This document shows, piece by piece, positions 6,320-13,275 of a stretch of 23,209 nt of DNA. Location: positions 1 to 23,209 of the forward strand of contig JAWLCP010000042.1 of NCBI GenBank assembly GCA_041687115.1, read 5' to 3'. The notes under the pieces are model-generated. The model ran no database searches. It was given only the letters and a program-made list of their open reading frames with translations, and was not told where the DNA came from. Each line of letters opens with the position of its first letter. Position 1 is the stretch's first letter. Origin of the DNA: SKLM01 sp041687115. Lineage in GTDB: Bacteria; Chloroflexota; Anaerolineae; B4-G1. A program made the translations under genes and the position numbers.

Positions 6320-7105
6320 GTGAGCCTACCCGAGATCGTTCACATAGCCGACATCTGGGATGAGACCCGCACCATCCGCACGTTCGTGCTCGATGCCGAG
6401 CTTGACGATGCGGAGCCGGGTCAGTTCATCATGCTTTGGCTCCCGGGGATCGACGAGAAGCCCTTCGCGGTGGCCCGCCCGGCCCCCCTCACCGTGACCG
6501 TCGCCCGGGTGGGGCCCTTCAGCACGGCGTTGCATCGGCGTAAGGTGGGCGATCGGGTGGGGTGGCGGGGACCTTACGGAACCGGCTACCGGCTCCACGA
6601 AGACCGTCGCGCCCTGCTGGTCGCTGGCGGGTACGGAGCGGCGCCGCTCTACTTCCTCGCCACACGGGCGGTGCAGAAGGGCATCCCCACCTCGGTTGCC
6701 GTCGGGGCTCGAACGTCCCTCGACCTGCCCTACGTGGAGCGCTTCAACGAGCTCGGGGTCGATCTGGTGACCTGCACCGACGACGGGTCCGCCGGCCAGC
6801 GAGGCTACGTCACCGATGCGGTGTCATGCGTCGTCGCTGGCGATCCTGAGGTGGCTGTCTACGCATGCGGGCCGGAGCTCATGCTGGTTGCGCTCCATCG
6901 CCTCTGTCTGGAGCACGCCGTGCCCGGCCAGTTCAGCCTGGAGCGGTACATGAAGTGCGGTTTCGGGGTCTGCGGGCAGTGCGCGCTCGACGACCTGCTG
7001 GTCTGCCAGGACGGGCCGGTCTTCACCGTGGAGCAACTGGAGGGCGTGCGCGACTTCGGCCGTACCCACCGCAGTGCCACCGGGCGCGCCCTGCCCATCC
7101 GCTAA
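6320..7105 (+). CDS. PyrK-like dihydroorotate dehydrogenase electron-transfer subunit
   Basis: This 261-residue flavin/iron-sulfur protein belongs to the ferredoxin-reductase-like PyrK family. It has a FAD-binding beta-barrel (residues about 1-95), an NAD-binding part with LLVAGGYGAAPLYFLA (99-114) and YACGPELML (181-189), and a C-terminal 2Fe-2S site formed by C213, C218, C221 and C229 in the stretch from YMKCG to VCQDGPVF. PyrK passes electrons from dihydroorotate dehydrogenase B (PyrD) to NAD+. The closing CQDGPVF motif is typical of PyrK rather than general oxidoreductases. No pyrD is adjacent, so the partner must be encoded elsewhere, or the protein could serve another dehydrogenase or a sulfhydrogenase-gamma-like role. 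The start is GTG at 6320 with AAAGGAG 7 nt upstream. Confidence 0.85.
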   Translation: MSLPEIVHIADIWDETRTIRTFVLDAELDDAEPGQFIMLWLPGIDEKPFAVARPAPLTVTVARVGPFSTALHRRKVGDRVGWRGPYGTGYRLHEDRRALLVAGGYGAAPLYFLATRAVQKGIPTSVAVGARTSLDLPYVERFNELGVDLVTCTDDGSAGQRGYVTDAVSCVVAGDPEVAVYACGPELMLVALHRLCLEHAVPGQFSLERYMKCGFGVCGQCALDDLLVCQDGPVFTVEQLEGVRDFGRTHRSATGRALPIR

Positions 7106-7144
7106 ACACCTCTCCGTCCTCCGTTCGGCGAGCTCTCGATCTTC

Positions 7145-7207
7145 TTGGGCACGGTCTCCATCTACTTTGTTGGGCAAGGTGTCCCGTGTGTGTTGGGCGA
7201 CGTCTCC
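7145..7207. repeat. Three imperfect 15-bp direct repeats
   Basis: TTGGGCACGGTCTCC (7145), TTGGGCAAGGTGTCC (7170) and TTGGGCGACGTCTCC (7193) lie in the gap between the convergent pyrK-like and lepA genes, at 25- and 23-bp spacing. No strong T-run terminator is visible in this gap. The purpose of the repeats is unknown. Confidence 0.45.
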
Positions 7208-7240
7208 CGACGGAGCCCACCCGAGCTCGTCGACCGAGCC

Positions 7241-9043
7241 CTACCCGTCGTCCAATCGCAGCACGGCCAGGAACGCTTCCTGCGGGATCGACACGTCTCC
7301 TAGCTGTTTCAGGCGCCTCCGCCCCTCCCTCTGGCGCTCCAGCAGCTTCCTCTTCCGCGTCACGTCGCCACCGTAACACTTCGACGTCACGTCCTTCCGC
7401 CGCGCCCTCACCGTCTCGCGTGCGATCACCCGGCTGCCGATAGCCGCCTGGATGGGAACCGGGAACAGCTGCTGCGGGATCAGGTCCTTCAGTCGGGTTA
7501 CCAGCGTCGAGCCCTTCTCATACGCCTTGTCGCGGTGGACGATCAGCGAGAGGGCGTCCACGGGCTCCTTGTTGACCAGGATGTCCATGCGCACCAGGTT
7601 CTCGGCGCGGTAGCCCACGAACGAGTAGTCCATCGACGCGTAGCCGTGCGTGGCGGACTTCAGCTTGTCGTGCAGATCGACGATCATCTCCGCCAGCGGC
7701 ATCTCAAACGTCAGGATGACCCGTTCGCTGTCCGGATACTCCGTCGTGATGTACTCGCCCCGCCTCTGCATGATCAGCTCCATCACTGGCCCGATGTGTT
7801 CTGAGGGGGTGAAGATCTGGATCCTCACCCATGGCTCCCGAATCTCCGCGATCCGGTGAGGCTCCGGAAGATCCGCGGGGCTGGAGAGCTCCACCACCTC
7901 CCCGTCATGAGTGATAGCCCGGTAGCCCACGCTCGGGGCGGTGGCGATCAGGTCCAAATCGTACTCTCGCTCCAGCCGCTCCTGCACGATCTCCATATGG
8001 AAGAGCCCCAGGAACCCGCATCGGAACCCGTACTGCAGCGCCTGGGAGGTCTCCGGCTCGAAGACCAGCGCGGCGTCGTTCAGCTGAAGCTTCTCCAGCC
8101 CGTTTCGCAGGGCGTGGAAGTCGTCGGCCTCGACCGGGTAGATGCCGGCGAAGACCATCGGCTTCACCCGCCGGTAGCCCGGGAGCGGGTTCTCCGCGGG
8201 CTCGGCCGCGTGGGTCACCGTATCGCCCACCTGGCACTCACGCACCGACTTCAGGCCCGTGGCGACGTAGCCCACCTCGCCTGTCTTCAGCTCGCCGGTC
8301 TCGATCATTCCCGGGGCGAAGACGCCGATCTCCATCGGCTCCGTGGTGGCGCCGCTGGCCATCAGTCGCAGGTGTGAGCCCATCTTGAGTGTGCCGTCGA
8401 CCACGCGCACGTACGCCACGACGCCCTTATACGGGTCGTAGTGGGAGTCGAAGATCAGCGCGCGCAGCGGCGCCTCCTCGCGCCCTCTGGGGGCGGGGAG
8501 ACGGTTGACCACCACGTCGAGGATCTGCTCCACGTCCCACCCTTCCTTCGCAGAGACGTGGAGCACCTCGTCCGGATCGACGCCGAGCAGGGCCGCCAGC
8601 TCCAGCGTCACGTCCACCGGCCGCGCCATCTCCAGGTCGATCTTGTTGACCACCGGGATGATCTCCAGGTCGGCCTCCAGCGCCAGGTAGAGGTTCGCCA
8701 GCGTCTGGGCCTCGATTCCCTGAGCGGCGTCGACGACGAGGAGCGCTCCCTCGCAGGCGGCCAGGGCGCGGCTCACCTCGTACGAGAAGTCGACGTGGCC
8801 GGGCGTGTCGACCAGGTTGAGCTCGTACTCCTGCCCGTCCGTGGCGACGTGATGCATGCGCACCGCGGACGCCTTGATGGTCACCCCTCGCTCCCGCTCC
8901 AGGTCCATCGAGTCGAGGACCTGATCCTTCATGTCCCGGTCGGCTACGGTCCCCGTCAGCTCCAGCAGGCGGTCGGCCAGCGTCGACTTGCCGTGGTCGA
9001 TATGTGCCACGATGCAGAAATCGCGGATGTGCTCTTGATCCAT
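7241..9043 (-). CDS. lepA: Elongation factor 4 (LepA), ribosome back-translocating GTPase
   Basis: This is a 600-residue translational GTPase of the normal LepA length. The GTPase motifs are clear: G1 AHIDHGKSTLADRLLE, G3 DTPGHVDF and G4 NKIDLE. The LepA-specific C-terminal domain includes the stretch GYASMDYSFVGYRAENLVRM and the end region with KCYGGDVTRKRKLLERQREG. LepA binds the ribosome and remodels stalled or mistranslocated elongation complexes. The ATG at 9043 (MDQEHIRDFCIVAHIDHG) was chosen because GGGAG lies 5 nt upstream and LepA proteins normally begin just there; the open frame to 9094 is not conserved. It follows tRNA-Gly by 91 nt on the same strand and has no separate promoter that I can see, so the two are probably co-transcribed. 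Confidence 0.97.
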   Translation of the reverse strand: MDQEHIRDFCIVAHIDHGKSTLADRLLELTGTVADRDMKDQVLDSMDLERERGVTIKASAVRMHHVATDGQEYELNLVDTPGHVDFSYEVSRALAACEGALLVVDAAQGIEAQTLANLYLALEADLEIIPVVNKIDLEMARPVDVTLELAALLGVDPDEVLHVSAKEGWDVEQILDVVVNRLPAPRGREEAPLRALIFDSHYDPYKGVVAYVRVVDGTLKMGSHLRLMASGATTEPMEIGVFAPGMIETGELKTGEVGYVATGLKSVRECQVGDTVTHAAEPAENPLPGYRRVKPMVFAGIYPVEADDFHALRNGLEKLQLNDAALVFEPETSQALQYGFRCGFLGLFHMEIVQERLEREYDLDLIATAPSVGYRAITHDGEVVELSSPADLPEPHRIAEIREPWVRIQIFTPSEHIGPVMELIMQRRGEYITTEYPDSERVILTFEMPLAEMIVDLHDKLKSATHGYASMDYSFVGYRAENLVRMDILVNKEPVDALSLIVHRDKAYEKGSTLVTRLKDLIPQQLFPVPIQAAIGSRVIARETVRARRKDVTSKCYGGDVTRKRKLLERQREGRRRLKQLGDVSIPQEAFLAVLRLDDG

Positions 9044-9076
9044 ACGTTCTCCCAGCTGCGAACGGGCACAATGCAA

Positions 9077-9102
9077 AACCGCCGGTGCACGCACCGACGG
9101 TT
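9077..9102 (-). terminator. Hairpin between tRNA-Gly and lepA (partial terminator or processing site)
   Basis: On the minus strand AACCGTCGGTGC and GCACCGGCGGTT face each other with one non-Watson-Crick position and a very short loop, followed by TTGC. The T-run is short, so it is more likely a leaky terminator or an RNA-processing signal than a complete stop. Confidence 0.4.
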
Positions 9103-9134
9103 CGCAGAGCCCCTGCGGCGATTATGATGTCCGA

Positions 9135-9206
9135 AGCGGGTGACGGGACTCGAACCCGTGACATTCAGCTTGGGAAGCTGACGTTCTACCGCTGAACTAC
9201 ACCCGC
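9135..9206 (-). tRNA. tRNA-Gly (anticodon CCC)
   Basis: The minus strand folds into a full cloverleaf. The acceptor stem GCGGGTG (9206-9200) pairs with CACCCGC (9142-9136), followed by discriminator T at 9135. The D arm is GTTC/GAAC. The anticodon stem TCAGC/GCTGA holds loop TTCCCAA, giving anticodon CCC, which reads GGG. The T arm is ACGGG-TTCGAGT-CCCGT. CCA is not encoded. It is the first product of the tRNA-lepA transcript. Confidence 0.95.
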
Positions 9207-9218
9207 CAATCGACCCCA

Positions 9219-9246
9219 ATTATACTGAAAGCCAGCCAGATGTCAA
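9219..9246 (-). promoter_or_regulatory. Strong promoter of tRNA-Gly and lepA
   Basis: On the minus strand a perfect TTGACA (9241-9246), a 16-nt spacer and a perfect TATAAT (9219-9224) lie just upstream of the tRNA 5' end at 9206. Its upstream edge is about 10 bp from the first MocR-type repeat (9256). Confidence 0.8.
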
Positions 9247-9255
9247 ATCGCCTTG

Positions 9256-9317
9256 ATTGGACTGATGGAACTGCCCGGCGATTGGCCCTATGCAAGGAGC
9301 CCAATTGGACCTATAAT
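9256..9317 (+). promoter_or_regulatory. mocR-type promoter with three ATTGG direct repeats (operator)
   Basis: Three similar 12-mers occur in direct orientation: ATTGGACTGATG (9256), ATTGGCCCTATG (9281) and ATTGGACCTATA (9304), spaced 25 and 23 bp. The third overlaps a perfect -10 TATAAT (9312-9317), while the -35 is poor (ATGCAA at 9290-9295). Direct repeats overlapping their own promoter are typical of MocR-family regulators. Transcription would start near 9324, only about 9 nt before the ATG at 9333. Confidence 0.55.
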
Positions 9318-9332
9318 GGAAGCGCACCCAAG

Positions 9333-10931
9333 ATGAATATCCATCTACGACGGGACGCGACCGTCCCTCTCTATCTGCAGATCAAAGAGCAGTTGCAGGA
9401 ACGCATCGAGCGCGGTGTCTTACTGCCCGGCACCAGGCTGCCGGCCACCCGGACGCTGGCGGACCAGCTGGGGGTCAGCCGCGTCACCGTGGTCAACGCC
9501 TACGGCGAGCTTGAGGCCGAGGGCTGGGTGCGCGCTCACGTGGGCCGGGGCACGTTCGTCTGCGACCCTCGCCGGCGCGACCAGGGGACCAGGGACACGC
9601 CCTACGACTGGGAGTCGACCCTCCTCGGGTCGGCCGGGGTGTCCGCCAGCGGCATGCTTGCCGACATGCTCCACCTGGCTCAGCATCCCGATCTCATCTC
9701 CTTCGCCATGGGCGCCCCTGCCACGGACCTGCTCCCCGTCCGGGATTTCCGTGAGGCGATCAATCAGGTGCTCCGCCGAGACGGCGGGGAGGCCCTCCAG
9801 TACGACGAAGCTGCCGGCTACGAGCCACTCCGCGCTGCCATCGCCCGGCTGCTCGCGGAGGAGGGCATCCACACCCGTGCCGCGGGTGTGCTGATCACCT
9901 CGGGCTCCCAGCAGGGACTCGACCTGGCAGCCCGGGTGTTCACCAGGCCCGGGGACGTCGTGATCACCGAGAGTCCCACCTACCTGGGTGCCCTGGACGT
10001 GTTCCGATCGCATGGCGTCACGGTGATGGGCGTGCCTGTGGATGAGGGAGGGCTGCGAGTAGGCGTCTTGGAGGAGCTGATTCCCTCTAGGAGGCCTCGG
10101 CTTATCTACACCATCCCCGAGTTCCACAATCCGACCGGCGTGACCCTGACTCTAGAGCGGCGCCGGCGCCTGCTGCAGCTGGCGAGCCGATACGATGTCC
10201 CCATTCTGGAGGATAGCGTCTGCTCCGAGTTGCGCTATGAAGGTTCGTCCATTCCGCCGCTGAAGGCACTGGAAGGAGGGGAGGGCGCACACCGCAGAAG
10301 ACGCGCCAGCTTGGGCGAAGGACAGGTCGGCCCGGAGGCACGACAGGCCAGCATGGAGGGACGACAGGCCGTGATGCACCTCAACTCCTTCTCCAAGTTC
10401 CTGCTGCCCGGCATCCGCGTCGGCTACATGGTCCTGCCAGGGCAGTTCAGGGAGCGGATGATCAGGGGCAAGCAGGCGTCCGACCTGTTCACCTGCTCCC
10501 TCATGCAGCGCGCCCTCGCCCGGTACCTCGCCAGTGGGCGCCTCGGGCCGCACTTGCAGAAGGTACGGAGCGCGTATCGGGATCGGCGGGACGCGATGCT
10601 CGGCGGTCTCGCCCGCTACATGCCTCAAGGGACCGAGTGGACCCGCCCGGACGGAGGGCTCTGCCTCTGGGTGACCCTGCCGGAGCCCCTCTACGCCGGG
10701 CAGCTCTACCTTACGGCCATCGAACACGGCGTCGCCTTTGCGCTGGGCTCCGTCTTCTTCCCCCACGATGCCGGTCATTCGTCGCTCAGGCTCAACTTCG
10801 CCGCCCATCCTCCGGCCGTGATCGAAGAGGGTCTCCGCCGACTGGGGAGGGCGGTACGGGAGCAGCTGAGGGACTCGGCGCTCGGGGGCACCCACCGGTA
10901 CTCACGGGTGAAGCGAGCTTCGCCCTCGTGA
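9333..10931 (+). CDS. MocR-family transcriptional regulator (GntR winged helix + aminotransferase-like domain)
   Basis: This is a 532-residue fusion of a DNA-binding and a PLP-binding domain. The GntR winged helix-turn-helix covers residues about 8-75 (PLYLQIKEQL, then LPATRTLADQLGVSRVTV, then GRGTFV). The rest is a fold-type I aminotransferase-like domain. FHNPTGV is the cofactor-binding region, and the PLP lysine lies in HLNSFSKFLLPGIRVGY. MocR proteins sense PLP or amino compounds and regulate vitamin B6, GABA or transport genes. An insertion of about 32 residues, partly from a 21-bp tandem repeat, sits just before the lysine segment. The ATG at 9333 was chosen because the fold begins there and the promoter lies directly upstream; the open frame back to 9240 covers that promoter. 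There is almost no leader and no good Shine-Dalgarno. It is 37 nt upstream of the ECF S component. Confidence 0.9.
   Translation: MNIHLRRDATVPLYLQIKEQLQERIERGVLLPGTRLPATRTLADQLGVSRVTVVNAYGELEAEGWVRAHVGRGTFVCDPRRRDQGTRDTPYDWESTLLGSAGVSASGMLADMLHLAQHPDLISFAMGAPATDLLPVRDFREAINQVLRRDGGEALQYDEAAGYEPLRAAIARLLAEEGIHTRAAGVLITSGSQQGLDLAARVFTRPGDVVITESPTYLGALDVFRSHGVTVMGVPVDEGGLRVGVLEELIPSRRPRLIYTIPEFHNPTGVTLTLERRRRLLQLASRYDVPILEDSVCSELRYEGSSIPPLKALEGGEGAHRRRRASLGEGQVGPEARQASMEGRQAVMHLNSFSKFLLPGIRVGYMVLPGQFRERMIRGKQASDLFTCSLMQRALARYLASGRLGPHLQKVRSAYRDRRDAMLGGLARYMPQGTEWTRPDGGLCLWVTLPEPLYAGQLYLTAIEHGVAFALGSVFFPHDAGHSSLRLNFAAHPPAVIEEGLRRLGRAVREQLRDSALGGTHRYSRVKRASPS
10334..10375 (+). repeat. 21-bp tandem repeat inside the MocR-type gene
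   Basis: Two adjacent 21-bp copies (10334-10354 and 10355-10375) match at 17 of 21 positions, sharing the core ACGACAGGCC. They stay in frame and encode EARQASM and EGRQAVM, just before the PLP-lysine segment. This is the end of a lineage-specific insertion. Confidence 0.7.
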
Positions 10932-10968
10932 CAGACTGTTCACCATTACAATCGGGAGGTTGGACCGC

Positions 10969-11496
10969 ATGCGAGACCTGGAGATCAGACAGATTGTGTT
11001 GGCCGGGGTGATGATCGCTCTGGTGGCCGTGTTCACCCTCGCCGTGAGGGTCCCCTTCGCCCTCACGCGAGGTTACTTCAACTTCTCCGACGTGGGCGTC
11101 TTCCTGGCCGGCTTCGCCTTCGGGCCCTGGATCGGGCTGGTCGCCGGAGGCGTGGGAACCGCCCTGGCCGACGTCGTGGGAGGCTACCCTATGTATGCCC
11201 CCCTGACGTTGATTGCCCACGGACTCGAGGGCCTCATCGCCGGCGCTGTCGCCAGGCGCCTCCAGGGAGTCTGGGGTATGGTTCTGGGCTGGGCTTTGGG
11301 AGCCGCCGTGATGGTCGTTGGCTACTTCGTCGGCGAGGCCTTCGTCTTCCGGATGGGCGTGGCCGCCGCGGCCACAGAGGCGGCCACCATCAACCTTCCC
11401 CAGGTGGTGGTCGGCGGCATTGTGGGCATCCCCCTGGTGGTGGCCCTGCGACGGGCCTATCCCCCCATCCTCCACTGGGGTCGTCCGCCCGCCTGA
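10969..11496 (+). CDS. ECF transporter substrate-binding S component
   Basis: This is a 175-residue integral membrane protein with about five to six hydrophobic helices, for example QIVLAGVMIALVAVFTLAV, VFLAGFAFGPWIGLVAGGVG and GMVLGWALGAAVMVVGYFVG. The length, the helical layout and motifs such as YFNFSDVGVFLAG and LIAHGLEGLIAG match ECF S components. These bind one vitamin or micronutrient and associate with the EcfA-EcfA'-EcfT module, whose three genes follow immediately. The ligand cannot be read from the sequence. The preceding MocR gene suggests a B6 vitamer or related compound (inference); thiamine precursors and other vitamins remain possible. The ATG at 10969 has GGGAGG 9 nt upstream; a TTG at 10960 abuts that Shine-Dalgarno and is unlikely. 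Confidence 0.85.
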   Translation: MRDLEIRQIVLAGVMIALVAVFTLAVRVPFALTRGYFNFSDVGVFLAGFAFGPWIGLVAGGVGTALADVVGGYPMYAPLTLIAHGLEGLIAGAVARRLQGVWGMVLGWALGAAVMVVGYFVGEAFVFRMGVAAAATEAATINLPQVVVGGIVGIPLVVALRRAYPPILHWGRPPA

Positions 11497-11516
11497 GCGC
11501 GTACACGCGATATTCC

Positions 11517-12380
11517 TTGGCTCCCTTCATCACCATCGACAATCTGTACTACGCCTATCCTCCCCTGAATCCCACCGGGGAGCGCCCCGCTGTCCTGAAC
11601 GGGGTCTCGCTGTCCGTGACCGAGGGTGAGTGCCTGGCGCTCCTCGGTCGCACCGGCGCGGGCAAGTCGACGCTGTGTCTCACGCTTAACGGAATCATCC
11701 CGCAACTGATGGGAGGGACGTTCCGTGGCCAGGTGCGTGTGGCGGGGCTCAACACGCAGGATGTCGCTCCCGGGGAGCTGAGTCAGATGGTAGGGCTGCT
11801 GTTCCAGGACCCGGAGAGTCAGCTCTTCAGCATGACCGTGGAGGACGAGGTGGCCTTTGGCCCGGAGAGCCTGGCTCTCCCCCCCGGCGAGATCGATCTG
11901 CGGATCACGCAGGCCCTTGAGTTGGCGGGCGTGGAGGGGCTCCGAAGCCGATCACCCCTCAACCTCTCCGGCGGTGAGAAGCAGCGCGTCGCCCTGGCGG
12001 CCGTCTTGGCTATGCGCCCAAAGGTGCTGGTCCTCGATGAGCCCACCGCCAGCCTGGATCCGGCGGGCAAGCGTTCCTTGCTGGAGGCCGCCAATCGTCT
12101 GCAGGCCGAGAGAGGGACAGCCGTTGTGTGGGTGACGCAGGATCTTGACCAGCTGCCCCTGCTGGCCGATCGGGTGGCGGTCCTGCACGACGGACGCATC
12201 GCGCTCCAGGGTGGGGTGCGGGACATCCTGACCCGAACCGAGGACTTGCGCAGGATGGGGCTCGGGCTCCCTCAGATGACGGAGCTGGCCGCCTGCTTCA
12301 ACGCTGCCCGGGACACGCGCCATGCCTGGCTGACGGTGGAGGAGGCGGCGCGGGCGCTCCAGGAGGAGCTGAATGTCTGA
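11517..12380 (+). CDS. ecfA1: ECF transporter ATPase, EcfA1-like
   Basis: This is a 287-residue ABC ATPase of the CbiO/EcfA family. It has Walker A GRTGAGKST (about residues 43-51), Q-loop LLFQDPESQLF, a good signature LSGGEKQR (11964-11987) and Walker B VLVLDEPTA with its catalytic Glu. The H-loop reads VTQDLDQ, with Gln (codon 12138-12140) where the switch His is expected. It pairs with the next ATPase to power the S component through EcfT. The TTG at 11517 is the only plausible start before the fold; the Shine-Dalgarno is weak and the gap after the S gene is 20 nt, so translation may be coupled. It overlaps the next gene by 8 nt. Confidence 0.92.
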   Translation: MAPFITIDNLYYAYPPLNPTGERPAVLNGVSLSVTEGECLALLGRTGAGKSTLCLTLNGIIPQLMGGTFRGQVRVAGLNTQDVAPGELSQMVGLLFQDPESQLFSMTVEDEVAFGPESLALPPGEIDLRITQALELAGVEGLRSRSPLNLSGGEKQRVALAAVLAMRPKVLVLDEPTASLDPAGKRSLLEAANRLQAERGTAVVWVTQDLDQLPLLADRVAVLHDGRIALQGGVRDILTRTEDLRRMGLGLPQMTELAACFNAARDTRHAWLTVEEAARALQEELNV

Positions 12381-13275
12381 CCCGGCGATCGAGTTGAGGA
12401 GCTGTTCCTACACCTACGACGGCCTCGTGCCTGCCCTGCGGGACGTGAGTTGCTCCATCGAGGCGGGCAGTTGGGTGGCCCTCATCGGCGAGAACGGCTC
12501 TGGGAAGAGCACCCTGGGTAAGCTCTGCAACGGGCTGCTCCGTCCTCAGCACGGCCGGGTACGCATCATGGGCGAGAACATCCAGGACCGATCCGTGGGA
12601 GAGGTGGCCCGTCAGGTGGGGTACCTGTTTCAGAACCCCGACCATCAGATCTTCGCATCCGCCGTCCGGGACGAGATCACCTTCGACCTGCGCAAGCTGG
12701 GCTTGCCGCGCTCGGAGGTGGAGCGGCGGGTGGAAGAGGTGCTCGCTCAATTCGATCTCACCGCATACGCCGATCGGCCGCCGGCGGTGTTGGGCTATGG
12801 CCTGCGGCGTCAGGTGACCCTGGCGTCTGTCCTGGCCCGGCGTCCCTCCATTCTCATTCTCGACGAGCCCACGACCGGGCTGGATTGGGAGACGTCCCAC
12901 GCGCTCCTGGATCACGTCTGCCGGCAGCACGGCTCCGGGTCCACCGTTCTCGTCATCACCCACGACATGCGCCTGGTCGCCGAGCGGACGACGCGAGTGC
13001 TCATGCTGCACCGGGGGACGCTCGTAGCGGACGGTCCCACACGGGAGTTACTCGCCCAGCCCGAGGTGCTCGCTTCGGCTTCCATCAGTCCACTACCCGT
13101 CACGCGGCTCTCCCAGGAGCTGCGCCCCTGGGGAATGAAGGGGCAGAGCCTGACCATCGACGAGTTCTACCGCGAGTACATGGCGCTCCTGGCAGAGCGA
13201 CTGGCAGACGGACTGTCAGGCCGGGCGGGGCACGCACCGTCGGGCCCAGTGTCAGATGGAGGCAGCCTGGACTGA
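12373..13275 (+). CDS. ecfA2: ECF transporter ATPase, EcfA2-like, with degenerate signature motif
   Basis: This is a 300-residue ABC ATPase of the CbiO/EcfA family. It has Walker A GENGSGKST, Q-loop YLFQNPDHQIF, Walker B ILILDEPTTGLD with Glu, and an intact switch His in VITHDM. The ABC signature, normally LSGGQ, is LGYGL (codons 12790-12804) followed by RRQVTLA. In the heterodimer this signature would face the Walker A of EcfA1, whose own H-loop has lost its His, so both defects fall in one ATP site. The ATG at 12373 lies inside the end of ecfA1, behind GGAGGAG. The stop TGA overlaps the ecfT ATG, indicating a tightly coupled operon. Confidence 0.92.
   Translation: MSDPAIELRSCSYTYDGLVPALRDVSCSIEAGSWVALIGENGSGKSTLGKLCNGLLRPQHGRVRIMGENIQDRSVGEVARQVGYLFQNPDHQIFASAVRDEITFDLRKLGLPRSEVERRVEEVLAQFDLTAYADRPPAVLGYGLRRQVTLASVLARRPSILILDEPTTGLDWETSHALLDHVCRQHGSGSTVLVITHDMRLVAERTTRVLMLHRGTLVADGPTRELLAQPEVLASASISPLPVTRLSQELRPWGMKGQSLTIDEFYREYMALLAERLADGLSGRAGHAPSGPVSDGGSLD

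Noticed and set aside
7145..7207. Considered as a short CRISPR array
   Set aside because: There are only three imperfect 15-bp units with 8-10-bp gaps; the repeats and spacers are too short and no cas gene is nearby.
10940..10968. A separate promoter for the ECF S component (TACAAT at 10947-10952)
   Set aside because: There is no acceptable -35 box at 16-18 bp; read-through from the mocR-type gene is simpler.
12885..13274. An N-terminal extension of ecfT
   Set aside because: The frame is open but overlaps ecfA2. EcfT homology begins at the ATG at 13275, which overlaps the ecfA2 stop as expected.
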